From the NCBI GenBank assembly GCA_964541595.1, contig CAZIRO010000173.1, forward strand, positions 1 through 5,700: a stretch of DNA of 5,700 nt, given 5' to 3'. Below the pieces are notes generated by a model. It searched no databases and was not told the DNA's origin. It saw nothing but the letters and a program-made list of their open reading frames with translations. The stretch comes from CAZIRO01 sp964541595 (GTDB lineage: Bacteria > Acidobacteriota > HRBIN11). Below, in pieces: positions 1 to 5,700 of the stretch. Within the stretch, counting starts at the first letter, position 1. Every line of letters starts with the position of its first letter. The position numbers and the translations under genes are program-made.

Positions 1-555
1 ACCGAGGAACAGTGTGCACTTGCTAAGAACAAGGCACGGGTGCTGTACCTGAGCCTGGCGGAAACCACCGATCGGTGGGTCGGATACCGGCTGGACGACG
101 TATTCTACGGTCTGGCGCCCGGTTATCTGGACGTCTACCTGCAGAAGATCGATGCGGTTACCTGTGCGGACGTCAACCGGGTGATCCGACAGTACCTGCA
201 AACGACGCATTTGAAATACGTGATCGTCACGGACGACGCGGTCGCACCGGATCTCGCCCGTGCCATCGCCGCAGATCGCCCGGCATGGGGAAAACGTCCG
301 GAGGATTATCCTATTGAGGTCACCACGCAGGATGGAGAAAAAGTGTACCATATTTCCGCGTCTCGCCTGTCGATCCTGCAACGGGACGCCGTATGGGCGC
401 ACACGTGGCTGAACATCCCACCGGATCGGATTTTCATTGTCCCGGCCAAGGCGTTGTTTCGTACGGCAGAACTGCCCAAACAGCCTGCAATTCCGACCAC
501 AAGCACACATTCCGCCGAGCGTGCGAAAATCATGAGGACCGCGAGATTGCAATGA
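1..555 (+). CDS. C-terminal part of an M16-family (insulinase-like) zinc metallopeptidase or homologue, 5'-truncated by window edge
   Basis: The reading frame is open from base 1 to the TGA at 553-555, giving 184 visible residues with no start in view; the GTG at 40 is internal, because the frame continues upstream. The segment looks like the end of an M16 C-terminal domain. There is a helix-rich stretch ending in DVNRVIRQYL, then a beta strand KYVIVTDDA followed by APDLARAIAADRP. This resembles the family pattern of a helix before a 'vivG/T-da' strand. A later piece, LNIPPDRIFIVPAKALF, resembles the terminal segment of many bacterial M16 proteins. The zinc-binding HxxEH motif lies in the N-terminal half of M16 proteins, so it would be outside the window and catalytic competence cannot be judged. 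After the domain there is a tail of about 28 residues rich in Pro, Thr, Ala and Arg. The 73-base gap and a promoter-like sequence suggest it is a separate unit from the pil genes. Family assignment is from motif memory only. Confidence 0.68.
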   Translation, partial: TEEQCALAKNKARVLYLSLAETTDRWVGYRLDDVFYGLAPGYLDVYLQKIDAVTCADVNRVIRQYLQTTHLKYVIVTDDAVAPDLARAIAADRPAWGKRPEDYPIEVTTQDGEKVYHISASRLSILQRDAVWAHTWLNIPPDRIFIVPAKALFRTAELPKQPAIPTTSTHSAERAKIMRTARLQ

Positions 556-557
556 AT

Positions 558-586
558 TTGACTTTCATGGGTAAAAATGGTAAAAG
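558..586 (+). promoter_or_regulatory. Putative sigma70 promoter for the pilMNO(Q) operon
   Basis: A -35 box TTGACT (558-563, 5 of 6 consensus) is followed by exactly 17 bases and a -10 box TAAAAG (581-586, 4 of 6). A TGN extended -10 element (TGG, 578-580) sits directly in front. Transcription would start near 593, about 35 bases before the pilM ATG. The region is AT-rich compared with its surroundings and lies just past the stop codon of the upstream gene. A short direct repeat, ATGGGTAAAA / ATGGTAAAA (567-585), overlaps the spacer and -10. No operator or sigma54 (GG-N10-GC type) site was recognised. This is a prediction from sequence only. Confidence 0.45.
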
Positions 587-617
587 GGAAACGCCACGGC
601 TTAAACGCACTCTGGAC

Positions 618-624
618 GTGAGGT
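618..624 (+). promoter_or_regulatory. Ribosome binding site of pilM
   Basis: GTGAGGT (core GAGGT, 620-624) lies 4 bases before the ATG at 629. It supports that ATG, which also places the conserved PilM N-terminus (basic tail, then VGLDIGSS) at the expected distance. Confidence 0.6.
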
Positions 625-628
625 ACAT

Positions 629-1678
629 ATGCAGTTCTTTCGACGTCGCAAGGGGCTCCTGGTGGGCTTGGATATCGGTTCAAGTGCGGTCAAAGCGGTG
701 CAACTCGTTGAACGCGGGGGACGATATAGCGTGGAAACGCTGGGTCTGATCCCGCTGGCACCAGAAGTCATTGTCGAGGGCCAGATCATCGATCCCCCCG
801 CAGTCGCCGACAGCATTCAAAAACTCTTCGAGCAGGCGCAGATCAAAACCCAGCGCGTGGCATTTGCCGCATCCGGAAGCGCCGTATTCGTCAAGCGCGT
901 GAGTGTGCCCGCGACTCCCGATCCGGCGGAACTGCACGAGTCCATCCTCTGGGAAACCGAACAATACCTGCCGTTCTCGCGAGAAGAAGTCCTCATCGAT
1001 TATCACATCCTGCAGGAAGAATCGACCGAATCTCAGGTCGAAGCGGTCATCGTGGCCTTGAAACGGGACTATGCGCAAATGTATATTGATATCATTCAGC
1101 AGGCCAATCTGGAGCCAGTGGTGTTCGATATCGACGCGTTCGCCATACAAAACGCCTTTGAAGTCAACTATCCGGAACTGGCACAGACACGGGACGTCGT
1201 GGCGCTGATTCACGTGGGCGCATCCAAACTCACGATGAACATCGTGCGCGGTATGGACCCCCTGTTCGTACGCGATGCGATGATGGGAATGCGCGCCCTG
1301 ACCGAAATCATTCGCACGGAATTCAACCTGACTTACGATCAGGCGGAACTCGCCAAACGGGGACGGTATGAGATCCGGCTGGAACAACTGCGGCCGTACA
1401 TGCAGCAGGTGTTCCAGGACATCGCCCGCGAGATCGCCAAAACGATCCGATTCTTCCGGCAAAACTTTACGGAACTCACGATCCGCCAGGCCTTTCTCAG
1501 CGGGGGTGGCGTGCTGACACCGGGATTTCGAGAGTTTACCCAGCACGCGATCGAACTGCCTGTTGAAATCCTCGATCCGTTTCGTACGATCGATGCCAGC
1601 AACGTCGATCCCGATTTTATTGAGGAACACCGGCCGATCCTGGCGGTTGCGGTCGGCCTGGCGCTACGTCGCGGTTAA
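629..1678 (+). CDS. pilM: Type IV pilus assembly protein PilM, actin-like ATPase-fold protein
   Basis: A 349-residue protein of normal PilM length. It is cytoplasmic and belongs to the actin/FtsA fold family. In known systems it binds ATP and the N-terminal tail of PilN, linking the cytoplasmic T4P machinery to the PilN/PilO alignment complex. The basic start MQFFRRRKG is followed by the phosphate-1 loop GLDIGSSAVK (13-22). A family-typical block EQYLPFSREEV is at about 112-122. The phosphate-2 region LIHVGAS is at 193-199, and the adenosine motif FLSGGGVLTPG is at 289-299. There is no signal peptide or membrane segment. Position 195, before VGAS, is His, where characterised homologues commonly have Asp, or Asn in some groups. 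It is the first gene of a tight pilM-pilN-pilO run, with 11 bases to pilN, and is preceded by a promoter-like sequence. FtsA is an unlikely alternative: the length and the pilN/pilO/pilQ neighbours argue for PilM. Confidence 0.95.
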   Translation: MQFFRRRKGLLVGLDIGSSAVKAVQLVERGGRYSVETLGLIPLAPEVIVEGQIIDPPAVADSIQKLFEQAQIKTQRVAFAASGSAVFVKRVSVPATPDPAELHESILWETEQYLPFSREEVLIDYHILQEESTESQVEAVIVALKRDYAQMYIDIIQQANLEPVVFDIDAFAIQNAFEVNYPELAQTRDVVALIHVGASKLTMNIVRGMDPLFVRDAMMGMRALTEIIRTEFNLTYDQAELAKRGRYEIRLEQLRPYMQQVFQDIAREIAKTIRFFRQNFTELTIRQAFLSGGGVLTPGFREFTQHAIELPVEILDPFRTIDASNVDPDFIEEHRPILAVAVGLALRRG

Positions 1679-1689
1679 GGGGAGGGAGG
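1677..1689 (+). promoter_or_regulatory. Strong purine-rich ribosome binding site of pilN overlapping the pilM stop
   Basis: The TAA stop of pilM (1676-1678) runs straight into a 13-base all-purine tract, AAGGGGAGGGAGG (1677-1689), that touches the pilN ATG at 1690. The best-spaced core is GGGGAGG (1679-1685), 4 bases from the ATG. The arrangement favours translational coupling of pilN to pilM. Confidence 0.65.
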
Positions 1690-2274
1690 ATGATAGAGAT
1701 CAACTTATTGAAACCGTCCCACGCATATGCTACGTCTGAAGAGAGTTCCCCGTTCATGTTTTCCCTGGTGATCGGGATTGCACTTCTGATCCTGACCGCG
1801 CTGGTGATCGCGTTTTTCCACTGGCAGATCACATCGGAAATCGACCGGCTGCAGCGTGAAGTGCAGCGGTTGCAGCAGAACTACGAGGCGTTGAAACCTT
1901 ACCTGCAGCAGGTCAAGGTGTTACAGGCGCAAAAAGACGAGGTGCAACGCCGGTTTGAAGCTATTGACGCATTGACCCGGACACGCACCCTGCCCGGTCA
2001 CGTCCTGATGGAATTCAGCCGTGCGATTCCCGAACTCGCCTGGCTGAATCAGTTGAAAGTCGTCCCCGGCGCGTTTGAGGCGCAGGGGTTTGCCCGCAAT
2101 GAACGGGCGGTGACCGACCTGATCACGAATCTCAACCGATCACAGTACTTCACGAACGTGGAACTCAAATCCTGGGAACTGCCTTCCGGAAGCGAGATCG
2201 GCAAGTTCGTGATCTCCGGAACCGTGGTGAATCCCTTTGCCCAACAACCGGCCGAGGAAACTGTCTCACCGTGA
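1690..2274 (+). CDS. pilN: Type IV pilus inner-membrane alignment protein PilN
   Basis: A 194-residue bitopic inner-membrane protein, close to the usual PilN size. The cytoplasmic tail begins MIEINLL, the conserved motif that docks into PilM in known systems; that motif fixes the start. In the common form the motif reads INLLP; here a Lys comes first (INLLKP). One transmembrane helix spans about 22-43. A heptad-like coiled coil rich in Gln, Leu and Glu covers about 46-95. The remaining periplasmic part (about 100-183) fits the family's ferredoxin-like alpha/beta domain, with a family-typical stretch LTRTRTLPGHVL at about 95-106. In known systems PilN forms heterodimers with PilO. It lies 11 bases after pilM and 9 bases before pilO, so co-expression is expected. 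Confidence 0.93.
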   Translation: MIEINLLKPSHAYATSEESSPFMFSLVIGIALLILTALVIAFFHWQITSEIDRLQREVQRLQQNYEALKPYLQQVKVLQAQKDEVQRRFEAIDALTRTRTLPGHVLMEFSRAIPELAWLNQLKVVPGAFEAQGFARNERAVTDLITNLNRSQYFTNVELKSWELPSGSEIGKFVISGTVVNPFAQQPAEETVSP

Positions 2275-2277
2275 GGA
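2271..2277 (+). promoter_or_regulatory. Ribosome binding site of pilO overlapping the pilN stop
   Basis: GTGAGGA spans the TGA stop of pilN (2272-2274) and lies 6 bases before the pilO ATG at 2284. It supports that start and suggests coupled translation. Confidence 0.55.
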
Positions 2278-2283
2278 ATACCC

Positions 2284-2901
2284 ATGCCCATTCGCGAAGA
2301 CTTTGAACGGCTTCCGACATGGGGACAGATCGGCGTGTTTGCCGTGTTGTGTTTGCTGATCGGTCTGGGATACAACTGGTTTTTTTATCAGGACAAAGTT
2401 GCCCAGAAGGAACGGTTGCGGCGGCAACAGCAGGAACTCATCAGCAAGGTTCAGGAAGGGCAGACTGCCAAACGCAACTATGAGAAACTCAAAGCGGAAA
2501 TCGCGCGGTATCAAAACCTCATTGAACAGTTGAAAAAGATCCTGCCCACCGATCTGGAGATCCAGAACGTCTTCAGTGACGTCTCCAACAAGGCCAAAGA
2601 AACCGGTCTGCAGATGACCTCGTTCAAGCCGCAGTCCCCGGTGGAAGCACCGGGTCAGCCGTATCGGGTGTACCCGCTGAAGATCCTTATCGAGGGGAAC
2701 TATCACTCTTTCGGAAAGTTTACGGAACGGGTTGCCATGATGGACCGGCTGGTCAACATCGAGTCATTCCAGATCTCGGTGATCGATCCGGATCAACGAC
2801 CGCCGCGCCTGAAGTTTGATGTGACCGTGCATACATACACATACATTGAAGCGACTGAAGGTCCGACTCCGGGATCACCGGCCGGTCGCCCTCGTTCCTG
2901 A
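2284..2901 (+). CDS. pilO: Type IV pilus inner-membrane alignment protein PilO
   Basis: A 205-residue bitopic inner-membrane protein, near the family norm. A short cytoplasmic N-terminus of about 13 residues precedes one transmembrane helix at about 14-35. A charged coiled coil follows at about 38-86, ending in the family-typical LPTD (87-90). The periplasmic ferredoxin-like domain (about 92-188) contains the recognisable blocks KAKETGLQMTSFKP and GNYHSFGKFTERVAMMDRLV, both characteristic of PilO. A flexible tail rich in Pro and Gly ends the protein (about 190-205). PilO pairs with PilN and in well-studied systems also binds PilP. No pilP follows here. The next gene after a 79-base gap is pilQ, so the periplasmic partner of this PilN/PilO complex is not evident in the window. 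Confidence 0.94.
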   Translation: MPIREDFERLPTWGQIGVFAVLCLLIGLGYNWFFYQDKVAQKERLRRQQQELISKVQEGQTAKRNYEKLKAEIARYQNLIEQLKKILPTDLEIQNVFSDVSNKAKETGLQMTSFKPQSPVEAPGQPYRVYPLKILIEGNYHSFGKFTERVAMMDRLVNIESFQISVIDPDQRPPRLKFDVTVHTYTYIEATEGPTPGSPAGRPRS

Positions 2902-2903
2902 TG

Positions 2904-2931
2904 CATGCCCGGCGAAACCGACCGGGGCATG
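2904..2931 (+). other. Imperfect stem-loop between pilO and pilQ
   Basis: CATGCCCGG (2904-2912) can pair with CCGGGGCATG (2922-2931): 7 bp CATGCCC/GGGCATG, one bulged base, then 2 more pairs, enclosing a 9-base loop. It begins 2 bases after the pilO stop codon. There is no T-run after it, so an intrinsic terminator is unlikely. It could influence mRNA processing or stability and set the level of pilQ relative to pilMNO, but that is inference. Confidence 0.4.
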
Positions 2932-2967
2932 ATCGCGAGGGTGGATACTCGTTGCATGTACGTTTGC

Positions 2968-2974
2968 AAGGAGG
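2968..2974 (+). promoter_or_regulatory. Perfect Shine-Dalgarno of pilQ
   Basis: AAGGAGG, a full match to the anti-SD complement, lies 6 bases before the ATG at 2981. It decides this start, which also gives a proper signal peptide. No convincing promoter was found in the 79-base gap, so pilQ is probably read through from upstream. Confidence 0.75.
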
Positions 2975-2980
2975 GAGTTT

Positions 2981-5506
2981 ATGAACCATCGGGGCCTTCG
3001 AGGACCTGGGATTTTTGGGCTGGGCACGCTGCTCTGGTGTGTCTGGTTCAGTTTCGTGCCCGGACAGGCCGGGGTGCTGCGCAACTTCATCTTTCAAGTC
3101 GGCGCCGATCGTACGGAGATCCGTTTGCAATTTGATCAGCCGGTCGAATATCAGGTCACTGAAACGGGCACGGAAATCCGCCTGCAATTCCCGCCAAACA
3201 CGCTCAGCCCGCAACTGCCCACCGTGATCCCCATCGGGTCCGCCCATGTTGACGAAGTCCGCATTCGTCAAGACACCGGCACAGTTCGTGTGCTGCGCAC
3301 CCAAGCATGGCCCTATACCGTTCACTGGCAATCGCGCGATCTGGTGATCACTGTCCGCGAAGAAGCGGTACCTTCTGCACCCGCCGAGATCTCACCCGCT
3401 GAAGCACCACCGGCGCCGCAGCAACCCCCGGTAATTACCGACCCGCAGATCCTGACGGCCACACCGGCCGCATTGCGGATGCAACTGGCGGGGGATGGGG
3501 ATACCGTCCACGTGCGGTGGCGCACGATGCGGCTGACCGAACCGAACCGGCTGGTGGTCGATCTGTTTCCCGTGCGTTTTCATCCCCGATTCTGGAAACG
3601 CTCACTCACGCACGCCTGGGTACGTCAAATCCGGATTGCCCAGTTTCAAACCGATCCCGAACCGGTCACCCGTGTGGTCTTTGAGGTGACGACGGATCTG
3701 GACGCTCTGGACCTGTCCGTGACGCCGCAGTCCCGCGCGATCGAGGTGCATGTGACGACGTCGCAGTCTGCATCTGACGATACGCCGCCGGAGTCGGAAA
3801 CACCTGTGGAAACCCCTTCCGATACGACTGCTGACCGGGACGTTCCGGAAACGGACGCGCCCCCGGTAGCGACCGCATCTCCGCCGGAAACAACCGCACC
3901 GGCGGCATCCGGGTCCACACGTCTACCGGATGCGCTGCCCGTTCTGTCCGCACCCAACGATCTCGCACTCGCGGAACTTCCGCCATCGGATGCGCTGGTG
4001 GAATCGGACGTATCCACACCCGCACGATCCGAAGCCACCCTGACGGAACTCGCTCATACCGTTGCAGCACCACCCCCTGCAACGGACGATACAGGCGATA
4101 CCCAGGACTGGGATGCGTCGTTCTTTAACACCCGGGACATTGTGTTCTACCAGGCAGAAGAAGAAGCCGAACTCGAAGAAGCCGTGCGCCGTGCCCAGGA
4201 ACTCGATATTTTCAAGACCCGCGTGATCCGGGGTGAAAAGAAGTACAAGGGCGAACCCATCACGCTGCAACTCACCGGCATGCATATTCGCGATTTCATG
4301 GTACTCATCGGTGACATTTCCGGGTTGAACATTGTGCTCGATCCCAAGGTCGAGGGTGAGCAGTACCGTATTCCCTATTTGAGCCTGCGTGCAGTTCCGT
4401 GGGATCAGGCGCTGGACATCGTGCTCAACATGCTGGGACTCGGGGCCGTCCTGGAAGGTACCGTGCTGCGGATTGCCCCGATCGAAGATCTCCAGCGTGA
4501 GGCGGAAGAACGGCAGCGTCTGGAAGAAAATGTCGGCGTCATCCAGACGGTCATCAAACCCCTGAGTTATGCCAACGCAGGAGAGGTTGCGCAACTGGCC
4601 GAACAGTTGCTTTCACCCCGGGGGCAGATCTTTATCGACGAGCGCACGAATACGCTCATCATTAAAGAAACCGAAACGAACATGCAGAACATTCTGAACC
4701 TCATCGAAACGCTGGATCAGCCGATTCCGCAGGTCACGATCGAGGTCCGGATCGTGGAAACCCGGCGCACGTTCACGCAGCAACTCGGTATCCAATGGGG
4801 TTTCCGCGGACTGCTGTCGCCGGCACTGGGGAATGCGACCACTCTGGTGTTTCCGAACAGTGTGAGTATTGGGGGCAATGTGATTCAGCCGACGACCGGG
4901 ATCTCCGGCAACCCCCTGGGTGGATACGCTGTCAACCTGCCTTCCCTACAGGCGCCCACGGGTGCGGTGCTCCTCTCTTTCGGTTCGGTGATGGATACCT
5001 TCCGCCTGGATATGGCGCTGATGGCACTTGAGTCTGCGGGACTCGCTCGCGTGCTTTCCAGTCCGCGGATCATGACGCAGAACAACCAGACGGCGGATAT
5101 CCAGACCGGTGACCAGATTCCGGTTCAGACGATCGTCAACAATACGATTCAGGTACAGTACGTACCGGCCACACTGCGTCTGGAAGTGACGCCACAGATC
5201 ACGGCCGAAGGTTCGGTGATCATGCGTGTCAAGGTGGAAAACAAGCGACCGGACTTCAGCCGGCTGGTACTGGGCATTCCTCCGATCATCACCCAGGAAG
5301 CGGAGACCGTACTGCTCGTCAAGGACGGCGCAACCGTCGTGCTGGGCGGTATCATCCGCGCTACCGAAGAGACCACCCAGGCGCGTATCCCCTGGATTCA
5401 CAAGATTCCCATTATCGGCTGGTTCTTTAAGAACCGGAACATCACCCGGGAAAACAACGAACTTCTCATCTTTCTGACACCACGGATTGTCAAACCGGCA
5501 TCATAA
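2981..5506 (+). CDS. pilQ: Type IV pilus outer-membrane secretin PilQ
   Basis: An 841-residue secretin monomer. PilQ assembles into a gated ring in the outer membrane through which the pilus passes. Order of parts: signal peptide 1-30 (hydrophobic core 11-26, likely cut after GQA); first AMIN domain about 33-126; second AMIN domain about 157-258, both expected to bind peptidoglycan; low-complexity linker 261-375; acidic helix about 391-410; STN/N0 domain about 427-500, starting after KYKGEP; secretin_N (N1) domain about 519-581, with the motif DERTNTLIIK; secretin beta-barrel domain about 584-838. The last contains VLSSPRIMTQNN (from 691), VPATLRLEVTP (from 728), KDGATVVLGGI (781-791) and a PWIHKIPIIGWFF block, all standard for PilQ. 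It ends in LIFLTPRIV, as secretins do. The two AMIN domains and the single N1 domain identify PilQ rather than a type II or III secretion secretin. It follows pilO by 79 bases and precedes an exported-protein gene by 12. Confidence 0.96.
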   Translation: MNHRGLRGPGIFGLGTLLWCVWFSFVPGQAGVLRNFIFQVGADRTEIRLQFDQPVEYQVTETGTEIRLQFPPNTLSPQLPTVIPIGSAHVDEVRIRQDTGTVRVLRTQAWPYTVHWQSRDLVITVREEAVPSAPAEISPAEAPPAPQQPPVITDPQILTATPAALRMQLAGDGDTVHVRWRTMRLTEPNRLVVDLFPVRFHPRFWKRSLTHAWVRQIRIAQFQTDPEPVTRVVFEVTTDLDALDLSVTPQSRAIEVHVTTSQSASDDTPPESETPVETPSDTTADRDVPETDAPPVATASPPETTAPAASGSTRLPDALPVLSAPNDLALAELPPSDALVESDVSTPARSEATLTELAHTVAAPPPATDDTGDTQDWDASFFNTRDIVFYQAEEEAELEEAVRRAQELDIFKTRVIRGEKKYKGEPITLQLTGMHIRDFMVLIGDISGLNIVLDPKVEGEQYRIPYLSLRAVPWDQALDIVLNMLGLGAVLEGTVLRIAPIEDLQREAEERQRLEENVGVIQTVIKPLSYANAGEVAQLAEQLLSPRGQIFIDERTNTLIIKETETNMQNILNLIETLDQPIPQVTIEVRIVETRRTFTQQLGIQWGFRGLLSPALGNATTLVFPNSVSIGGNVIQPTTGISGNPLGGYAVNLPSLQAPTGAVLLSFGSVMDTFRLDMALMALESAGLARVLSSPRIMTQNNQTADIQTGDQIPVQTIVNNTIQVQYVPATLRLEVTPQITAEGSVIMRVKVENKRPDFSRLVLGIPPIITQEAETVLLVKDGATVVLGGIIRATEETTQARIPWIHKIPIIGWFFKNRNITRENNELLIFLTPRIVKPAS
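3761..4105 (+). other. Low-complexity Pro/Thr/Ser/Asp/Glu-rich linker region inside pilQ
   Basis: It encodes PilQ residues 261-375. I see no Lys, Ile, Met, Phe, Trp, Tyr or Cys in this stretch, while Pro, Thr, Ala, Ser, Asp and Glu dominate. PET-type triplets recur (PVET, VPET, PPET). The composition predicts an acidic, disordered tether between the peptidoglycan-binding AMIN pair and the secretin N-domains. It may set the distance across the periplasm. Such linkers vary quickly in length between relatives. Confidence 0.75.
4059..4085 (+). repeat. Perfect 9-bp inverted repeat within pilQ
   Basis: CCGTTGCAG (4059-4067) and CTGCAACGG (4077-4085) are exact reverse complements separated by 9 bases. 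The element lies in the linker-coding part and translates to ordinary linker residues (Val-Ala-Ala-Pro-Pro-Pro-Ala). No T-run follows it. It may be chance, or a small RNA hairpin in the pilQ message. Confidence 0.5.
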
Positions 5507-5512
5507 GGAGGG
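5505..5512 (+). promoter_or_regulatory. Shine-Dalgarno of the post-pilQ gene, overlapping the pilQ stop
   Basis: AAGGAGGG begins inside the TAA stop of pilQ (5504-5506) and lies 6 bases before the ATG at 5519. The perfect match and stop overlap support the start and co-translation with pilQ. Confidence 0.75.
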
Positions 5513-5518
5513 TTCTTC

Positions 5519-5700
5519 ATGAAGGGGGTCAAACAGCGTACAATCCGGGTTTTGGGGTGGTGCCTGGGACTTGCCATGGTCCTGGTCACTGGCTGGGCGT
5601 GTTCGCCGCTGGAAAATGAGCCGGGGGCCCCGAATAAACTCGTGGTGGATCAGATCATCGCTGTGGACGCGCAGGGGAATGAGAGCACCTGGCTGGCCTC
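5519..5700 (+). CDS. Exported protein of unknown function, probable lipoprotein, 3'-truncated by window edge
   Basis: Sixty full codons are visible before the window ends. The N-terminus has a basic n-region (Lys2, Lys5, Arg7, Arg10), a hydrophobic stretch of about 15 residues (11-25), then GWAC with Cys28. This looks like a lipoprotein signal peptide, but the lipobox is non-standard: Gly at -3 and Trp at -2, where Leu and Ala/Ser are usual. Cleavage by signal peptidase I is therefore an alternative. After Cys28 comes a short Pro/Glu/Gly segment and a strand-like run LVVDQIIAVDAQGN. This does not look like PilP, whose mature part is different, and I do not recognise the family. The gene begins 12 bases after pilQ with a perfect Shine-Dalgarno, so it belongs to the same operon. 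A role in pilus assembly or secretin function is a reasonable guess from position only. Confidence 0.8.
   Translation, partial: MKGVKQRTIRVLGWCLGLAMVLVTGWACSPLENEPGAPNKLVVDQIIAVDAQGNESTWLA

Noticed and set aside
552..568. ATGAA/TTCAT inverted repeat after the M16-like gene as a terminator
   Set aside because: Only 5 AT-rich pairs and no T-run follow; it overlaps the likely -35 box.
393..749. Plus-strand open frame bridging the M16-like gene end and pilM
   Set aside because: It overlaps two better-supported frames and has no recognisable protein features.
680..1630. Long open frame on the minus strand (316 codons) opposite pilM
   Set aside because: It lies entirely inside pilM, whose product is clearly recognisable. 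The antisense translation shows no family features and is explained by the codon bias of pilM.
2380..2386. Run of seven T in pilO as a slippage (phase-variation) site
   Set aside because: Seven bases is short, and the tract simply encodes Phe-Phe at the end of the membrane helix (Trp-Phe-Phe-Tyr).
2830..2846. CATA-rich tandem-like tract near the end of pilO
   Set aside because: It is imperfect and short, and encodes the ordinary strand HTYTYIE.
3029..3040. Cys20 in the PilQ signal peptide as a lipobox
   Set aside because: The preceding residues are Leu-Leu-Trp; Trp at -1 is not accepted in lipoboxes, and a normal signal peptidase I site (GQA) follows at residue 30.
2905..3135. Plus-strand small open frame starting in the pilO-pilQ gap, considered as a pilP remnant
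   Set aside because: Most of it overlaps the pilQ signal peptide and first AMIN domain in another frame. It shows no signal peptide and no PilP-like strands.
3646..4082. Two overlapping minus-strand open frames opposite the pilQ linker
   Set aside because: They are Ser/Gly/Asp- or Arg/Pro-rich mirror images of the low-complexity linker, with no supporting start signals.
3923..4594. Minus-strand open frame of 223 codons opposite pilQ
   Set aside because: It is antisense to the STN and N1 domains of PilQ, which are well supported. I recognise no family or motif in its translation.

Overview
The window is part of a type IV pilus (T4P) assembly locus from a Gram-negative (diderm) bacterium. The evidence is the set of adjacent genes pilM, pilN, pilO and pilQ, the last encoding an outer-membrane secretin. 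GC content looks moderately high by eye, and all genes are on the + strand with clear Shine-Dalgarno sequences. The exact phylum cannot be fixed from this sequence. The PilQ layout (two AMIN domains, a long disordered linker, then STN, secretin_N and secretin domains) fits a deep-branching diderm, for example something Acidobacteriota-like or deltaproteobacteria-like, but that is only an inference.

Layout: 1-555 is the C-terminal part of a gene whose product resembles an M16 (insulinase/pitrilysin-type) metallopeptidase. It enters from the left edge. A 73-base gap (556-628) follows and carries a plausible sigma70 promoter directed at the pil genes. Then come pilM (629-1678), pilN (1690-2274) and pilO (2284-2901), separated by only 11 and 9 bases. 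A 79-base gap (2902-2980) holds a small stem-loop and a perfect ribosome binding site. pilQ (2981-5506) follows. At 5519 a new gene starts that encodes a probable lipoprotein or secreted protein and runs off the right edge.

How the genes work together: in known T4P systems, cytoplasmic actin-like PilM binds the short N-terminal tail of PilN. PilN and PilO pair through their periplasmic coiled coils and ferredoxin-like domains. PilP normally links this inner-membrane alignment complex to the N-domains of the PilQ secretin, through which the pilus leaves the cell. Here the operon lacks pilP at its usual place between pilO and pilQ. That is the main departure from the textbook order. The downstream exported protein may be a pilus-associated factor, but its visible 60 residues do not identify it.

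Overall this is mostly a well-understood system. I see no mobile element, CRISPR array, RNA gene or clearly new system. The points worth a second look are the missing pilP, the unidentified exported protein after pilQ, the PilQ linker, and some small motif departures in PilM and PilN.
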